This document shows positions 24,931 through 33,313 of a stretch of DNA of 64,000 nt, one piece after another (positions within the stretch are counted from its first letter, which is position 1; each line of letters opens with the position of its first letter). The stretch comes from Deltaproteobacteria bacterium (GTDB lineage Bacteria > Myxococcota > Kuafuiibacteriia > Kuafuiibacteriales > Kuafuiibacteriaceae), in assembly GCA_016713425.1 (NCBI GenBank), contig JADJPE010000005.1:6112501-6176500 (forward strand). The letters are read 5' to 3'. A model generated the notes under the pieces. That model worked only from the letters and a program-made list of their open reading frames with translations, made no database searches and was not told where the DNA came from. Position numbers and translations under genes: made by a program.

Positions 24931-25976
24931 CGCGCCCCCTCATCCTTCGGCCGCGCTCGCTCCGGCTCAGCATCCGATCGGCCGTGTTCGTGCGGCCTCG
25001 CCTCCGCGGCGTTCGTTTCATTCTCGTGGTCGGCTCGGCGCCTCCGCAGCACCTCGCGCCGGGCCTTATCAAGCTGCTCAGAACGACGGCGATCCATCCC
25101 AACATTGTCAAGTGCTTCATCTTCGCGAACGAACACGTACTCGGTGCGCGCTCGACATCCCGCGTCGAGCGTCATTCGAGCCCCGAGGAGATCTTGCGGA
25201 GGATCCTCAACAAGCCCGGCCGCGTGGAGTTCTTCGGGCGTGGGAACTCGCCCATGAGCCTCGCGATACGCCTGGCAGGCCGCGTCATACTTTCGCATTC
25301 GAAACTCCGACTGGAAGAGCTTGAGCCGAAGCTCGGCGTCTTCGCGCTGGGGACCGGTCAGAACCTCAGCAAACGTCTTCAGCATCTCGACCGCCCCATC
25401 CTCATCTCCCGCCTGAAACTGCGCACGCGCGGCGAGCGAGGGCAAGAATCGGGGTGAATCGGGCTCTGCGGCCGCCGCTCTCCAGTAGTCGGCCGCAAGG
25501 TCCGCATAACCGTGGCTGAAGTAGGCGTTGTAACCAAGGAGAAAAGGGAACTCCCACCGGCGTGGAAGGGCTCGCATGCCTTTCTGTGCCAGCTGGTCCG
25601 AGGCGTCGATCCGTCGAGCGTACACTGAAAGATGAATCGACGAGCCGTAGTAGACGACAAAATAGCGCGGGTCGAGATCCGTCGCGATGTTCGACCAACG
25701 TTCGAGACGGTCCCAGTTCGTCTCCGTCCCCTCGAGCTTCCGTCCAAGCTCCTGAACAATCCCGAGCCAGAGGACATCGGCCCACGCCGATGGGTGCTCA
25801 AGCGCGGCCAGTTGGAGAATATCCGGCCCCGGCGAGAGCAAGACATCTTGCGGCTCGCGTCGATCGCGACGAAGCGCCGCGTCCGGGTCGACCCACGTCC
25901 ACCGAAGTCCAAGCGCCACCATCCCTGCAACGACCAACAAGCCGACCGAAGTGATGATGCCGGTCGATTCTCGCAT
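24927..25976 (-). CDS. pilG: TPR-like, membrane-anchored accessory protein, PilG-like
   Basis: A 349-residue protein with one N-terminal membrane helix (STGIITSVGLLVVAGMVALG) and a periplasmic body of paired helices, e.g. YFSHGYADLAADYWRAAAAE, that look like tetratricopeptide repeats. The last 60 residues are very charged. ATG at 25976 is preferred over an in-frame TTG at 25982; AAGG lies eight bases before it. Position first in a unit with the ATPase and permease, beside pilA and pilD, matches myxobacterial pilG. Sequence similarity to PilG itself could not be tested, so the name rests on gene order. Confidence 0.65.
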   Translation of the reverse strand: MRESTGIITSVGLLVVAGMVALGLRWTWVDPDAALRRDRREPQDVLLSPGPDILQLAALEHPSAWADVLWLGIVQELGRKLEGTETNWDRLERWSNIATDLDPRYFVVYYGSSIHLSVYARRIDASDQLAQKGMRALPRRWEFPFLLGYNAYFSHGYADLAADYWRAAAAEPDSPRFLPSLAARAQFQAGDEDGAVEMLKTFAEVLTGPQREDAELRLKLFQSEFRMRKYDAACQAYREAHGRVPTPEELHAAGLVEDPPQDLLGARMTLDAGCRARTEYVFVREDEALDNVGMDRRRSEQLDKARREVLRRRRADHENETNAAEARPHEHGRSDAEPERARPKDEGAR

Positions 25977-26107
25977 AACCAACGCCTTGATTTTCCCTCC
26001 TTACACCCAGACCTGGGTAGGGAACAAGGGCGGCCCCGGACGAGTACGACCACGACGTAGCTGGCGAAACCGGCTTCGTCGAGGTATCAACGAGCAAAGC
26101 ACCGACG

Positions 26108-27052
26108 ATGGCTGAGCTGAGCCAACACCACCACCTCGTGTTCATGCTGGCCTCGTTCGTTCTGGGGAGCCTCATCGGATCGTTTCTCAACGTCGTGATC
26201 GCGCGCCTGCCCGAAGGTGAGAGCATCGTTCATCCTCGCTCGCGCTGCCCGAAATGCCATGACCAGATCCCGGCCTGGCTCAACATCCCCATCTTGAGCT
26301 GGCTGATTCTTCGCGGCCACTGCCGGGCGTGCCAAACCCCCATTTCGCCCCGCTACCCCCTCGTTGAGATCCTCACCGGCGCGCTCTACGCCGGAGCCTT
26401 CGCACAGTTCGGCTTCAGCTTGGCGATGCTCGCCGTCGTCCTCATGGGCTCCGCCCTCATCGCCATCACCTTCATCGATCTCGACTGCTGGGAGATCCCC
26501 GATGAGATATCACTCCCTTTCATCGTCGTGGGCGCGATCCTGCGTCCCTTTGCCCTCCACGTCCCGTGGTACGACGGCCTCGTCGGCGCGCTGCTCGGCG
26601 CCGCATTCCTGTGGCTCGTGCGCTGGCTTTTTTGGGTCCTTCGCCGAGTCGAAGGCATGGGCCTGGGCGACGTCAAGCTGATCGCGATGATCGGCGCGTT
26701 CGTAGGTCCTTCGGGTACACTCCAAACCATCCTCGTCGCGTCGGTCACCGGAACCATCCTCGGCGTGGTCTTCATCGCGGGTCGTCGATGGGGTCTGTGG
26801 AGCACGGAGGAGGATGCACCGGCCAATGGCGATGTAACCACGGGCGAAGAGTCGTTGGCGGATCAGGCATCTTCGGCCGAGAACACCTCCCTGGACGAAG
26901 ATGAGGACTGGACGCCGCATCCGCGCGCGATTCCGTTCGGTCCGTTTCTCGCGCTCGGCGCGCTCAGCCATGTCTTCGTGGGTCGGCTCATCAACCACGC
27001 ACTCTCGACCGTGACCGTGGCGATCGATCGTTGGCTCTCCTCTCTGTTGTGA
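26108..27052 (+). CDS. pilD: Prepilin peptidase / N-methyltransferase PilD
   Basis: A membrane aspartyl protease that cuts prepilin leaders and methylates the new N-terminus. Motifs: GSFLNVVIARLP, the zinc-type pairs CPKC and CRAC of the methyltransferase domain, and the two catalytic Asp regions IDLDCWEIPDE and GLGDVKL. About eight helices. Between the last helices an acidic, Ala/Glu-rich loop of about 40 residues makes it somewhat long (314). It is divergent from the pilGHI-like unit and is followed nine bases later by the histidine kinase frame. It should process both pilins. Confidence 0.95.
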   Translation: MAELSQHHHLVFMLASFVLGSLIGSFLNVVIARLPEGESIVHPRSRCPKCHDQIPAWLNIPILSWLILRGHCRACQTPISPRYPLVEILTGALYAGAFAQFGFSLAMLAVVLMGSALIAITFIDLDCWEIPDEISLPFIVVGAILRPFALHVPWYDGLVGALLGAAFLWLVRWLFWVLRRVEGMGLGDVKLIAMIGAFVGPSGTLQTILVASVTGTILGVVFIAGRRWGLWSTEEDAPANGDVTTGEESLADQASSAENTSLDEDEDWTPHPRAIPFGPFLALGALSHVFVGRLINHALSTVTVAIDRWLSSLL

Positions 27053-27073
27053 TTCTCGGTTGTGGTGCCTCGG

Positions 27074-28519
27074 ATGAACCGCGTCAGCATTCGTCAGCCC
27101 GTCGTCTTGTACGCCGTGGTCTTCATGCTGGCGCTGGCCGCGATGGTCCTTGCGCTCTCGACCATTGCGCTCGTCAGCGCGTCACGACGCGCATACCGTC
27201 GAGCAGCCCATAACGAGCTCATGGCGATCTCGCTTCGCGGCCCATCCCATGAAGTTCGTCACTGGCTTCACAACCGGCCGCGCACACTCGAAATGGAGAT
27301 CGGCCTCGTGACCCCGTCACAGCCGGCGCTCGGCGTAACCATCGAGGACGCCCGAAAAGGGGTCGGCCAAATCGAACGCGGGGGCGACATCGTGGTCGTG
27401 CCCGTCGACGCCCCGGGCGAAGAGGCTTATCTCGTTGGGCTCGTCGATCCATCGATACCCACGTCGATCGCGCTGGTCGAAATGAGCCGAATGGCGCCGT
27501 TCGTGCTCGTCGGCGCGCTGGTTTGCGCCGGCCTGCTCGCGTTCATGGTCACGCGACTTCTCCTGCCCCCACTCTCCATTCTGGGCGAAATCGCGAAGGA
27601 CGCCAGCGCCCTGCGGGCCGGTCTCGACGCCAACGATACGCCAAACGAGATCTTGGAAATCGCGCAGCAATTCAGACAGACCGTCCGCCAGCTCCGAACC
27701 GAGCAAGCCCAGATCGCGACCCAGAAGGCGGAGCTCGAGCGCATGCAGGCTGGACTCATCCGAGCCTCGAAGTTGGCGAGCGTCGGACGACTTGCGGCCG
27801 GCATTGCGCACGAGATCGGCAACCCGCTCGCGGCCGTTCTCGGATACCTGTCTCTCCTCAAGGAAGGCCTCGACCCACCGGCGCGCGATGAAGTCCTCGA
27901 ACGAAGCGCAAAGGAGCTGACACGCATCAGTGAAACCATCCGCAAGTTGCTGATGTACGCGCGCAAGGGAGAGGAGCCCCACGAGCCCTCCGTGCCCATC
28001 TCGACCGAACGCATCATCGGCGAGGCCCTGGCGCTGGTCCGAGGTCATCCCCTTCTCCGCGGCGTGTCGATCACGCGCACCGAGGGACAACGTCCGACGC
28101 ACGGTACGCAAAGAGAAGCCGACGCGCTCGGGCACGCGGATCGCTTGAACCAGGTTCTCGTCAACCTGCTCTTGAACGCGGCGCATGCGATGGAGACGTC
28201 GGCTGTGCGTTCGCTCTCGATCGAGCGCACGACCACCCGTGATGACGTCCGGATCGCGATTCGAGACAGCGGCTCTGGGATCGAGCCCGAGTTGCTCGAA
28301 CAGATCTTCGATCCCTTCTTCACAACCAAAGATCCCGGCGAAGGGACCGGCCTCGGCTTGGCGATCTCGCGCGCCATCATGGAGAGCATGGACGGCGACC
28401 TCACGGTCACTTCGGATGTAGGCCAAGGTGCTTGCTTCACGGTCCGGCTGCCGAGGGTGCCCGAGGCAAGCATGCACGAAAGCAACGAAGACCTGGCTCC
28501 CCCGGACCCCGCCAGCTAG
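27074..28519 (+). CDS. pilS: Sensor histidine kinase PilS (NtrB-like)
   Basis: Autophosphorylating partner of PilR. The H-box is AAGIAHEIGNPLAAVLGYL, the N-box LNQVLVNLLLNAAHAM, and G-boxes are RDSGSGI and GTGLGLAISRAIM. The input part differs from classical six-helix PilS. Only two membrane helices (about residues 12-35 and 142-164) flank a small extracytoplasmic domain of about 100 residues, followed by a long coiled linker with Gln/Glu. ATG at 27074 is preferred; GTG codons at 27062 and 27065 are also in frame. It lies ten bases upstream of pilR on the same strand. The name rests on location in the pil locus. Confidence 0.85.
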   Translation: MNRVSIRQPVVLYAVVFMLALAAMVLALSTIALVSASRRAYRRAAHNELMAISLRGPSHEVRHWLHNRPRTLEMEIGLVTPSQPALGVTIEDARKGVGQIERGGDIVVVPVDAPGEEAYLVGLVDPSIPTSIALVEMSRMAPFVLVGALVCAGLLAFMVTRLLLPPLSILGEIAKDASALRAGLDANDTPNEILEIAQQFRQTVRQLRTEQAQIATQKAELERMQAGLIRASKLASVGRLAAGIAHEIGNPLAAVLGYLSLLKEGLDPPARDEVLERSAKELTRISETIRKLLMYARKGEEPHEPSVPISTERIIGEALALVRGHPLLRGVSITRTEGQRPTHGTQREADALGHADRLNQVLVNLLLNAAHAMETSAVRSLSIERTTTRDDVRIAIRDSGSGIEPELLEQIFDPFFTTKDPGEGTGLGLAISRAIMESMDGDLTVTSDVGQGACFTVRLPRVPEASMHESNEDLAPPDPAS

Positions 28520-28528
28520 GATGGGCGC

Positions 28529-30028
28529 ATGACCTCCCCGACCGCGCCGCGCGTTCTCGTCGTGGACGACGAGGAGAGCATCCAGCACATGCTGAGCCTC
28601 GCGCTCTCGAAGAACGGCTTCCATGTCTGGACGGCAGCTTCGGGTCGTGAGGGGCTCGAGGTTCTTCGAGCCCAAGGTCGCTTCGATGTGTGCGTCACCG
28701 ACGTGCGGATGCCCGGCATGGATGGACTGGCGTTCATTGAGGAAGGGACTCGCCTAGGCGACCGGGCACCTACATTCATCGCCATGAGCGCCTTTGGCGA
28801 CGAGAAACTCGCGGTCGAAGCACTGCGGCGCGGCGCATTCGACTACATCAGCAAGCCCTTCAACCCCGAGGATCTCAATCTCAAGCTGAAGCTCGTCGTC
28901 GAGCGACGAGCCATCGCGAAGGCCCAAGAACGACCGTCCTCGGCGTCGCGGCAAACCGCAGACCTCAAGCTCCCACCGAAGACGCGACAGCCGGACGGAA
29001 TCAGCGGGATCGTGTCGGCTTCGCCCAAGATGGAGAAAATCTTCTGGACCATCCGGAAGGTCGCCAACGTGACGAGCACGGTCCTCATCACGGGCGAGAC
29101 CGGAACCGGAAAGGAGCGTGTCGCGGGCGCGATTCACGCCGAGGGCCACCGTGCCGGAAGGCCCTTTGTGGCGGTCAACTGCGGCGCGATTCCCGAGGCT
29201 CTTCTCGAGAGCGAGCTGTTCGGCCACATGAAAGGCGCGTTCACCGATGCAACCCACGATCACATCGGACTGTTCGAGGTCGCCAGCGGCGGAACGATCT
29301 TCTTGGACGAAATCGCCGAGCTTCCGCTCCAGCTCCAGGTGAAGCTGCTTCGCGTCCTGAACGACAAGGAGATCCGAAGGGTCGGCGACAACCGCAATAC
29401 GCCGGTCGACGTGCGCGTCATCGCTGCGACCGCGCGCGATCTCTTCGAACGTGTTCGCGAAGAAGCGTTCCGAGAAGACCTCTACTACCGGCTCAACGTC
29501 GTGACGATCGACCTCCCTCCGCTCCGTGATCGCCGCGAGGATATTGCGCCTCTCATCGATCATTTCGTCCAATCCATCTCAGACCGACTTGGTTTCTCAA
29601 GTCCCGAGATCACAGCCTCCGCGCGCGACCTCCTCATCGAATACCGATGGCCGGGGAACGTCCGGGAGCTGGAGAACGCGATCGAGCGCGCCCTCGTCCT
29701 CTCTGAGGGCGACGGACGCATCACGATCGCGGACCTCGACGATCGGTTCGATCGACGACGCGCAGCGCCAGACGAGCCCCTCGACGCCATCGGCCATGAT
29801 CGCGGCGGTAGCCAAACCGGGCGAAGCGGGTTGGGCGCCGATCCATCGGCGGCCCCAGGCTCCGCGGAAGAAGACCTATCGCTGCGCCCTGCACTCGACC
29901 GCGTGGAACAGGCTATGATCCTGAAGGCCCTGGCCCGTACGGGCGGCAATCGAACACGAGCGGCCACCGTCTTGGGCATCAGCCACCGCGCGCTCCTCTA
30001 CAAATTGAAGCAGTTCAACATCGCATAG
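28529..30028 (+). CDS. pilR: Sigma-54-dependent response regulator PilR
   Basis: An NtrC-family activator of 499 residues. Receiver domain first (LVVDDEES, phospho-acceptor Asp in VTDVRMPGMDG, KPF). The AAA+ domain follows: Walker A GETGTGKE, Walker B GGTIFLDEIAELP, RLNVVTIDLPPLRDR. A Fis-type helix-turn-helix ends the protein (GGNRTRAATVLGISHRALLY). The sigma-54 contact loop reads GAFTDA instead of GAFTGA. The sigma-54 promoter of pilA is the obvious target. A Gly/Ser-rich linker of about 50 residues separates AAA+ and DNA-binding domains. Confidence 0.9.
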   Translation: MTSPTAPRVLVVDDEESIQHMLSLALSKNGFHVWTAASGREGLEVLRAQGRFDVCVTDVRMPGMDGLAFIEEGTRLGDRAPTFIAMSAFGDEKLAVEALRRGAFDYISKPFNPEDLNLKLKLVVERRAIAKAQERPSSASRQTADLKLPPKTRQPDGISGIVSASPKMEKIFWTIRKVANVTSTVLITGETGTGKERVAGAIHAEGHRAGRPFVAVNCGAIPEALLESELFGHMKGAFTDATHDHIGLFEVASGGTIFLDEIAELPLQLQVKLLRVLNDKEIRRVGDNRNTPVDVRVIAATARDLFERVREEAFREDLYYRLNVVTIDLPPLRDRREDIAPLIDHFVQSISDRLGFSSPEITASARDLLIEYRWPGNVRELENAIERALVLSEGDGRITIADLDDRFDRRRAAPDEPLDAIGHDRGGSQTGRSGLGADPSAAPGSAEEDLSLRPALDRVEQAMILKALARTGGNRTRAATVLGISHRALLYKLKQFNIA

Positions 30029-30079
30029 CCGAGACCCACAAAGTCGCACATGAAACCGACGGGCGATGATGGCGCATAC

Positions 30080-30115
30080 GCCCACGCCGAACCGGCGCGC
30101 GCAAAGCGCGTGGGC
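30080..30115 (+). terminator. Hairpin after pilR, no T run
   Basis: Sequence gcccacgc at 30080-30087 pairs with gcgtgggc at 30108-30115 across a GC-rich 20-base loop. No oligo-T follows, so it may only weaken transcription into the pilM operon. Confidence 0.25.
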
Positions 30116-30267
30116 TGAGTGCTATGCTCCACCTACAGCGACTCATGCCTCAAAGAGCCATAATTATACGTCACTTGAGGTCCGGCATCCTTGACGCCTG
30201 GTTCGGTCTCCATGATCATCCGACCGCAGTTCTTCGAGAACGAAGACTCCTCGCAAGGCGAACCAAG

Positions 30268-30417
30268 ATGAGCGCTCGTATGGCCCGAAACAATGTTCGA
30301 TCCCTGCGCGAGCAACACCTCATGTCCAGGGCTGACCTCGCCCGTCGGGCGGGAGGGTCGGCCCTAGCCAACGTTCGTGGACCAGGGCCAAGCGAAACCG
30401 GGAGCAAGGGGAAGTAA
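30268..30417 (+). CDS. Truncated XRE-type helix-turn-helix protein before pilM
   Basis: Encodes 49 residues starting MSARMARNNVRSLREQHLMS and continuing RADLARRAG. This is the first half of a Cro/CI-type helix-turn-helix, in which LREQHLMSRADLARRAG would be helices 1-2. The recognition helix expected next (usually VSxxTIxxIExG) is absent; the frame runs into Gly/Pro/Ser residues and stops six bases before pilM. Either a frameshift or truncation has destroyed it, or a very small protein remains. AAGG lies upstream of the first ATG; a second ATG is at 30280. The open frame extends to 30124, with less protein-like sequence. Confidence 0.4.
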   Translation: MSARMARNNVRSLREQHLMSRADLARRAGGSALANVRGPGPSETGSKGK

Positions 30418-30423
30418 GCGCGC

Positions 30424-31488
30424 ATGGCAAAAGGCAAGCTGGCAGTCGGGCTCGACATCGGATCCGGCTCAATCAAACTCTGTCATTTGAAGCCCGCCAA
30501 ACGCGGGAACTATCAGCTCCAAGCGTTCGCGATGGTGCAGCTTCCCCCGGAAGCGATCGTCGACGGTGCGTTGATGAACTCGACGGCCGTGGTGGACGGC
30601 ATCCAGGAGCTCTACGCTTCGCAACGGATTCGGCAGAAAGACGTCGCAACTTCGGTGTCTGGTCACTCCGTGATCATCAAGAAGATCAACCTCCCTCAGA
30701 TGACGGCCGAAGAACTCGAAGAGTCGATCCAGTGGGAGGCCGAGCAGTACATCCCGTTCGACATCAACGACGTCAACATCGATGTGCAGATCCTGAACAC
30801 CGAATCCACACAGGCTGGTCAAATGGATGTCCTTCTCGTTGCGGCCAAGAAGGACATGGTGAACGACTACACCGAGGTCATTCATAGCGCCGGCCTGACG
30901 CCCGTGGTCGTCGACATCGACGCCTTCGCCGTCCAGAACCAGTTCGAGATGAACTACGAGGTGCCACGGTCCGAGACCGTCGTGCTGATCAACATTGGCG
31001 CGTCGGTCACCAACATCAACGTGTTGGCCAGCGGCATTTCGACCTTCACCCGTGACATTTCGATCGGCGGCGGTCAGTTCACCGATGCCGTTCAAAAAGC
31101 ACTCAATGTAAGCTATGACGAGGCAGAAGCCCTAAAGCTGGGCGGCAGTGGACCGGAGAGCGACTCGGTCGTACCGCAAGAGGTCGAACGGGTCCTCCAG
31201 ACGGAGTCCGAGGCGATCGCCAACGAGGTCCAAAGGTCGTTGGATTTCTATGCCGCGACATCGGCCGATGCCCATATTGCTCGGATTTTCCTGAGTGGCG
31301 GCTCGGCGAAGATCCCCGCCCTGCTGAAGACCATCGAGAGTCGGACGGGCGTCCCGGTCGAGGTCATGAACCCCTTCCGGAACGTGGACATACCCGCAGG
31401 CAAGTTCGACCCCCAGTATCTCCAGAGCATTGCGCCCATGGCCGCGGTTGCGATGGGGCTCGCTCTCCGGTACCCGGCAGACAAGTGA
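30424..31488 (+). CDS. pilM: Type IV pilus inner-membrane assembly protein PilM
   Basis: An actin-like cytoplasmic ATP-binding protein that binds the N-terminus of PilN. The phosphate-binding loop is GLDIGSGSIKLCHLK near the start, followed by LINIGASVTNINVL and FLSGGSAKIPAL of the actin fold. The motif WEAEQYIPFDINDV is typical of PilM. Length 354 is normal. It is the first gene of a pilMNOPQ operon; the next gene starts 25 bases after its stop. Confidence 0.95.
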   Translation: MAKGKLAVGLDIGSGSIKLCHLKPAKRGNYQLQAFAMVQLPPEAIVDGALMNSTAVVDGIQELYASQRIRQKDVATSVSGHSVIIKKINLPQMTAEELEESIQWEAEQYIPFDINDVNIDVQILNTESTQAGQMDVLLVAAKKDMVNDYTEVIHSAGLTPVVVDIDAFAVQNQFEMNYEVPRSETVVLINIGASVTNINVLASGISTFTRDISIGGGQFTDAVQKALNVSYDEAEALKLGGSGPESDSVVPQEVERVLQTESEAIANEVQRSLDFYAATSADAHIARIFLSGGSAKIPALLKTIESRTGVPVEVMNPFRNVDIPAGKFDPQYLQSIAPMAAVAMGLALRYPADK

Positions 31489-31513
31489 GCGGTGAGCAGA
31501 AAGAGGCCACTCC

Positions 31514-32065
31514 ATGATTCGCATCAATCTTCTTCCGGTTAGGCAAACCCAGAAGCAGCAAACGATCCAGCAGCAGCTTCTGGCGGGCGCCGCACTGCTC
31601 ATCGTGACCGTCATCGGGTGCGTGGTTTGGACAGCGGCGATCGACAGCACCGCCAGCGAGAAGAAGGCGGCGATCGAAGAGAAGCAGACGGAGCTCAAAC
31701 AGCTCGACAAGATCATCGGTGAGGTCAACGAGTTCAGCACGCGCAAGAAGGAGCTCGAGGACAAGCTCGGGATCATCGAAAAGCTGAAGAAGGGCAAGAC
31801 GGGCCCGGTCCGTGCCCTCGACGATCTCGCCACCGAGATCCCGAACCGTGTTTGGCTGACCGCGATGGAAGAAAAGGCCGGCACCGCGACCCTCGAGGGG
31901 CTCGCGCTCGAACATGATGATGTCTCTGCGTTGATGAAGGCGCTGCAGAAATCGAAGTTCTTTAAGGGCGTCTTGTTGCTTTACTCCAAAGCCAAGCCGA
32001 ACAAGGCCACCGGATTCACGATCTATGAGTTCAAGATCACCTGCAAGGTGGACTACTCGGCCTAG
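31514..32065 (+). CDS. pilN: Type IV pilus alignment protein PilN
   Basis: A bitopic inner-membrane protein of 183 residues. The N-terminus MIRINLLPVR is the PilM-binding motif (family consensus INLLP). One helix follows at about residues 24-45. Then comes a Lys/Glu-rich coiled coil (ASEKKAAIEEKQTELKQLDK) and a periplasmic ferredoxin-like domain. It pairs with PilO through the coiled coil and periplasmic domain. It sits between pilM and pilO with short spacings. Confidence 0.93.
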   Translation: MIRINLLPVRQTQKQQTIQQQLLAGAALLIVTVIGCVVWTAAIDSTASEKKAAIEEKQTELKQLDKIIGEVNEFSTRKKELEDKLGIIEKLKKGKTGPVRALDDLATEIPNRVWLTAMEEKAGTATLEGLALEHDDVSALMKALQKSKFFKGVLLLYSKAKPNKATGFTIYEFKITCKVDYSA

Positions 32066-32073
32066 CGGGGAGC

Positions 32074-32718
32074 ATGAAGATGGAAGAGCTCGTCAACAAG
32101 ATCTCGAAGGTTCCGCTCATTCAGCGGCTGCTCGTCGTCGTCGGCGCCGTGCTCCTGTTGGTGGTGGGCAACTATTTCGTCTTCGTGAGCCCGATCGAGA
32201 ACGAGATTGCGGAAACCGAAAAGCGCATCAAGGCCCTCGACTCGCAGCTCGTTCAGAAGCGCGCCATCGCCCGCGACCTGACCCGCTATCGCGTCGAGGT
32301 GGAGAGGCTGAAACAGCGCCTGAACGAAGCCTTGACGCTGTTGCCAAACGACGCCGAGATACCGGAGCTCCTCCAGAAGATCGCAGCGTTGGTGGAGCAG
32401 TCCGACTGCACGATGTCGAACTTCGAACCTCAAGGCGAGGTCGCCGCCGGATTCTATGCGAAGATTCCGGTCAAGATGTCCATCCGTGGGAACTTCCATT
32501 CCATCGCGACCTTCTTCGACAAAGTCTCGAAGCTGCCGCGCATCGTGAATGTCACGGACATCAACCTGGACTGCGCTTCGAAGGCCTCGAAGCTTGGGGG
32601 GTGCGGCATGGAGAACAAGAAGGTCATCCTGAAGACTGAGTTCTTGGCCACGACCTTCAAGTTCATCGAGAAGAAGCCGCAGGCGGCCGCGCCCGAAAAA
32701 TCGAAAGGGAAGAAATAG
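32074..32718 (+). CDS. pilO: Type IV pilus alignment protein PilO
   Basis: A bitopic protein of 214 residues: short cytoplasmic N-terminus, helix at about residues 19-38 (LLVVVGAVLLLVVGNYFVFV), coiled coil with many Lys/Glu/Arg, and a periplasmic domain containing PVKMSIRGNFHSIATFFDKV, a family hallmark. It forms heterodimers with PilN and connects to PilP. GGGGAG lies directly before the ATG. Confidence 0.93.
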   Translation: MKMEELVNKISKVPLIQRLLVVVGAVLLLVVGNYFVFVSPIENEIAETEKRIKALDSQLVQKRAIARDLTRYRVEVERLKQRLNEALTLLPNDAEIPELLQKIAALVEQSDCTMSNFEPQGEVAAGFYAKIPVKMSIRGNFHSIATFFDKVSKLPRIVNVTDINLDCASKASKLGGCGMENKKVILKTEFLATTFKFIEKKPQAAAPEKSKGKK

Positions 32719-32733
32719 CGGAGGCGCTCGACG

Positions 32734-33276
32734 ATGATGAAGTACGCCAACCTCGTCACCCCTTCATGCGTGGTCGTCCTCGCGGCCGCGGGCTATGCCT
32801 GCGGTGAGACCGCCGCGCCCTCGGCCGCGCCGGCGAAAGCCGCCGATTCGGCTGCCGCGACCGCGGCCACCGCAGCGACCACGCCGACGACCGACCCCGC
32901 GTCCGAGGTCTCCGATCTTGCATACGCCTACTCGGCCATCGGAAAGCGAGATCCCTTCCGCTCCCTTTTCGATCAGCTTCAACGCCAAGAGGAAGGGCCG
33001 GAGCGAACCGAGCTGCAGCGGTTCGACATCGACCAGCTCAATTTGGTCGCGATCATTTCTCGGATTGCGACGCCCTACGCCATGGTCGAAGACCCAAACG
33101 GAAAAGGGCACACGCTTACCCGCGGCACGCTGATCGGCAAGAACTGGGGCCGGGTCAGCGAGATCACGCCCGAGTGTGTCGTGATCAAGGAAGAGTACCG
33201 CGACTACACAGGGAGAAAAGTGACCAACAACTTCTCCATGTGCCTGCCGCAGCCGGAGGAGTTGAAACTTGATTAA
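32734..33276 (+). CDS. pilP: Type IV pilus lipoprotein PilP
   Basis: Links the PilN/PilO complex to the secretin. The signal region ends at AAGYACGE; Cys23 may be lipidated, although Tyr at -2 is unusual for a lipobox. A 40-residue Ala/Thr/Pro linker follows. The conserved region begins KRDPFRSLF, and the HR-type beta domain includes IDQLNLVAIISR and GTLIGKNWGRV. 180 residues. Its end overlaps a possible upstream start of pilQ. Confidence 0.92.
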   Translation: MMKYANLVTPSCVVVLAAAGYACGETAAPSAAPAKAADSAAATAATAATTPTTDPASEVSDLAYAYSAIGKRDPFRSLFDQLQRQEEGPERTELQRFDIDQLNLVAIISRIATPYAMVEDPNGKGHTLTRGTLIGKNWGRVSEITPECVVIKEEYRDYTGRKVTNNFSMCLPQPEELKLD

Positions 33277-33313
33277 GTCAGCGGCCATGCGACCTTTGAG
33301 AGAGGCATCTGTG

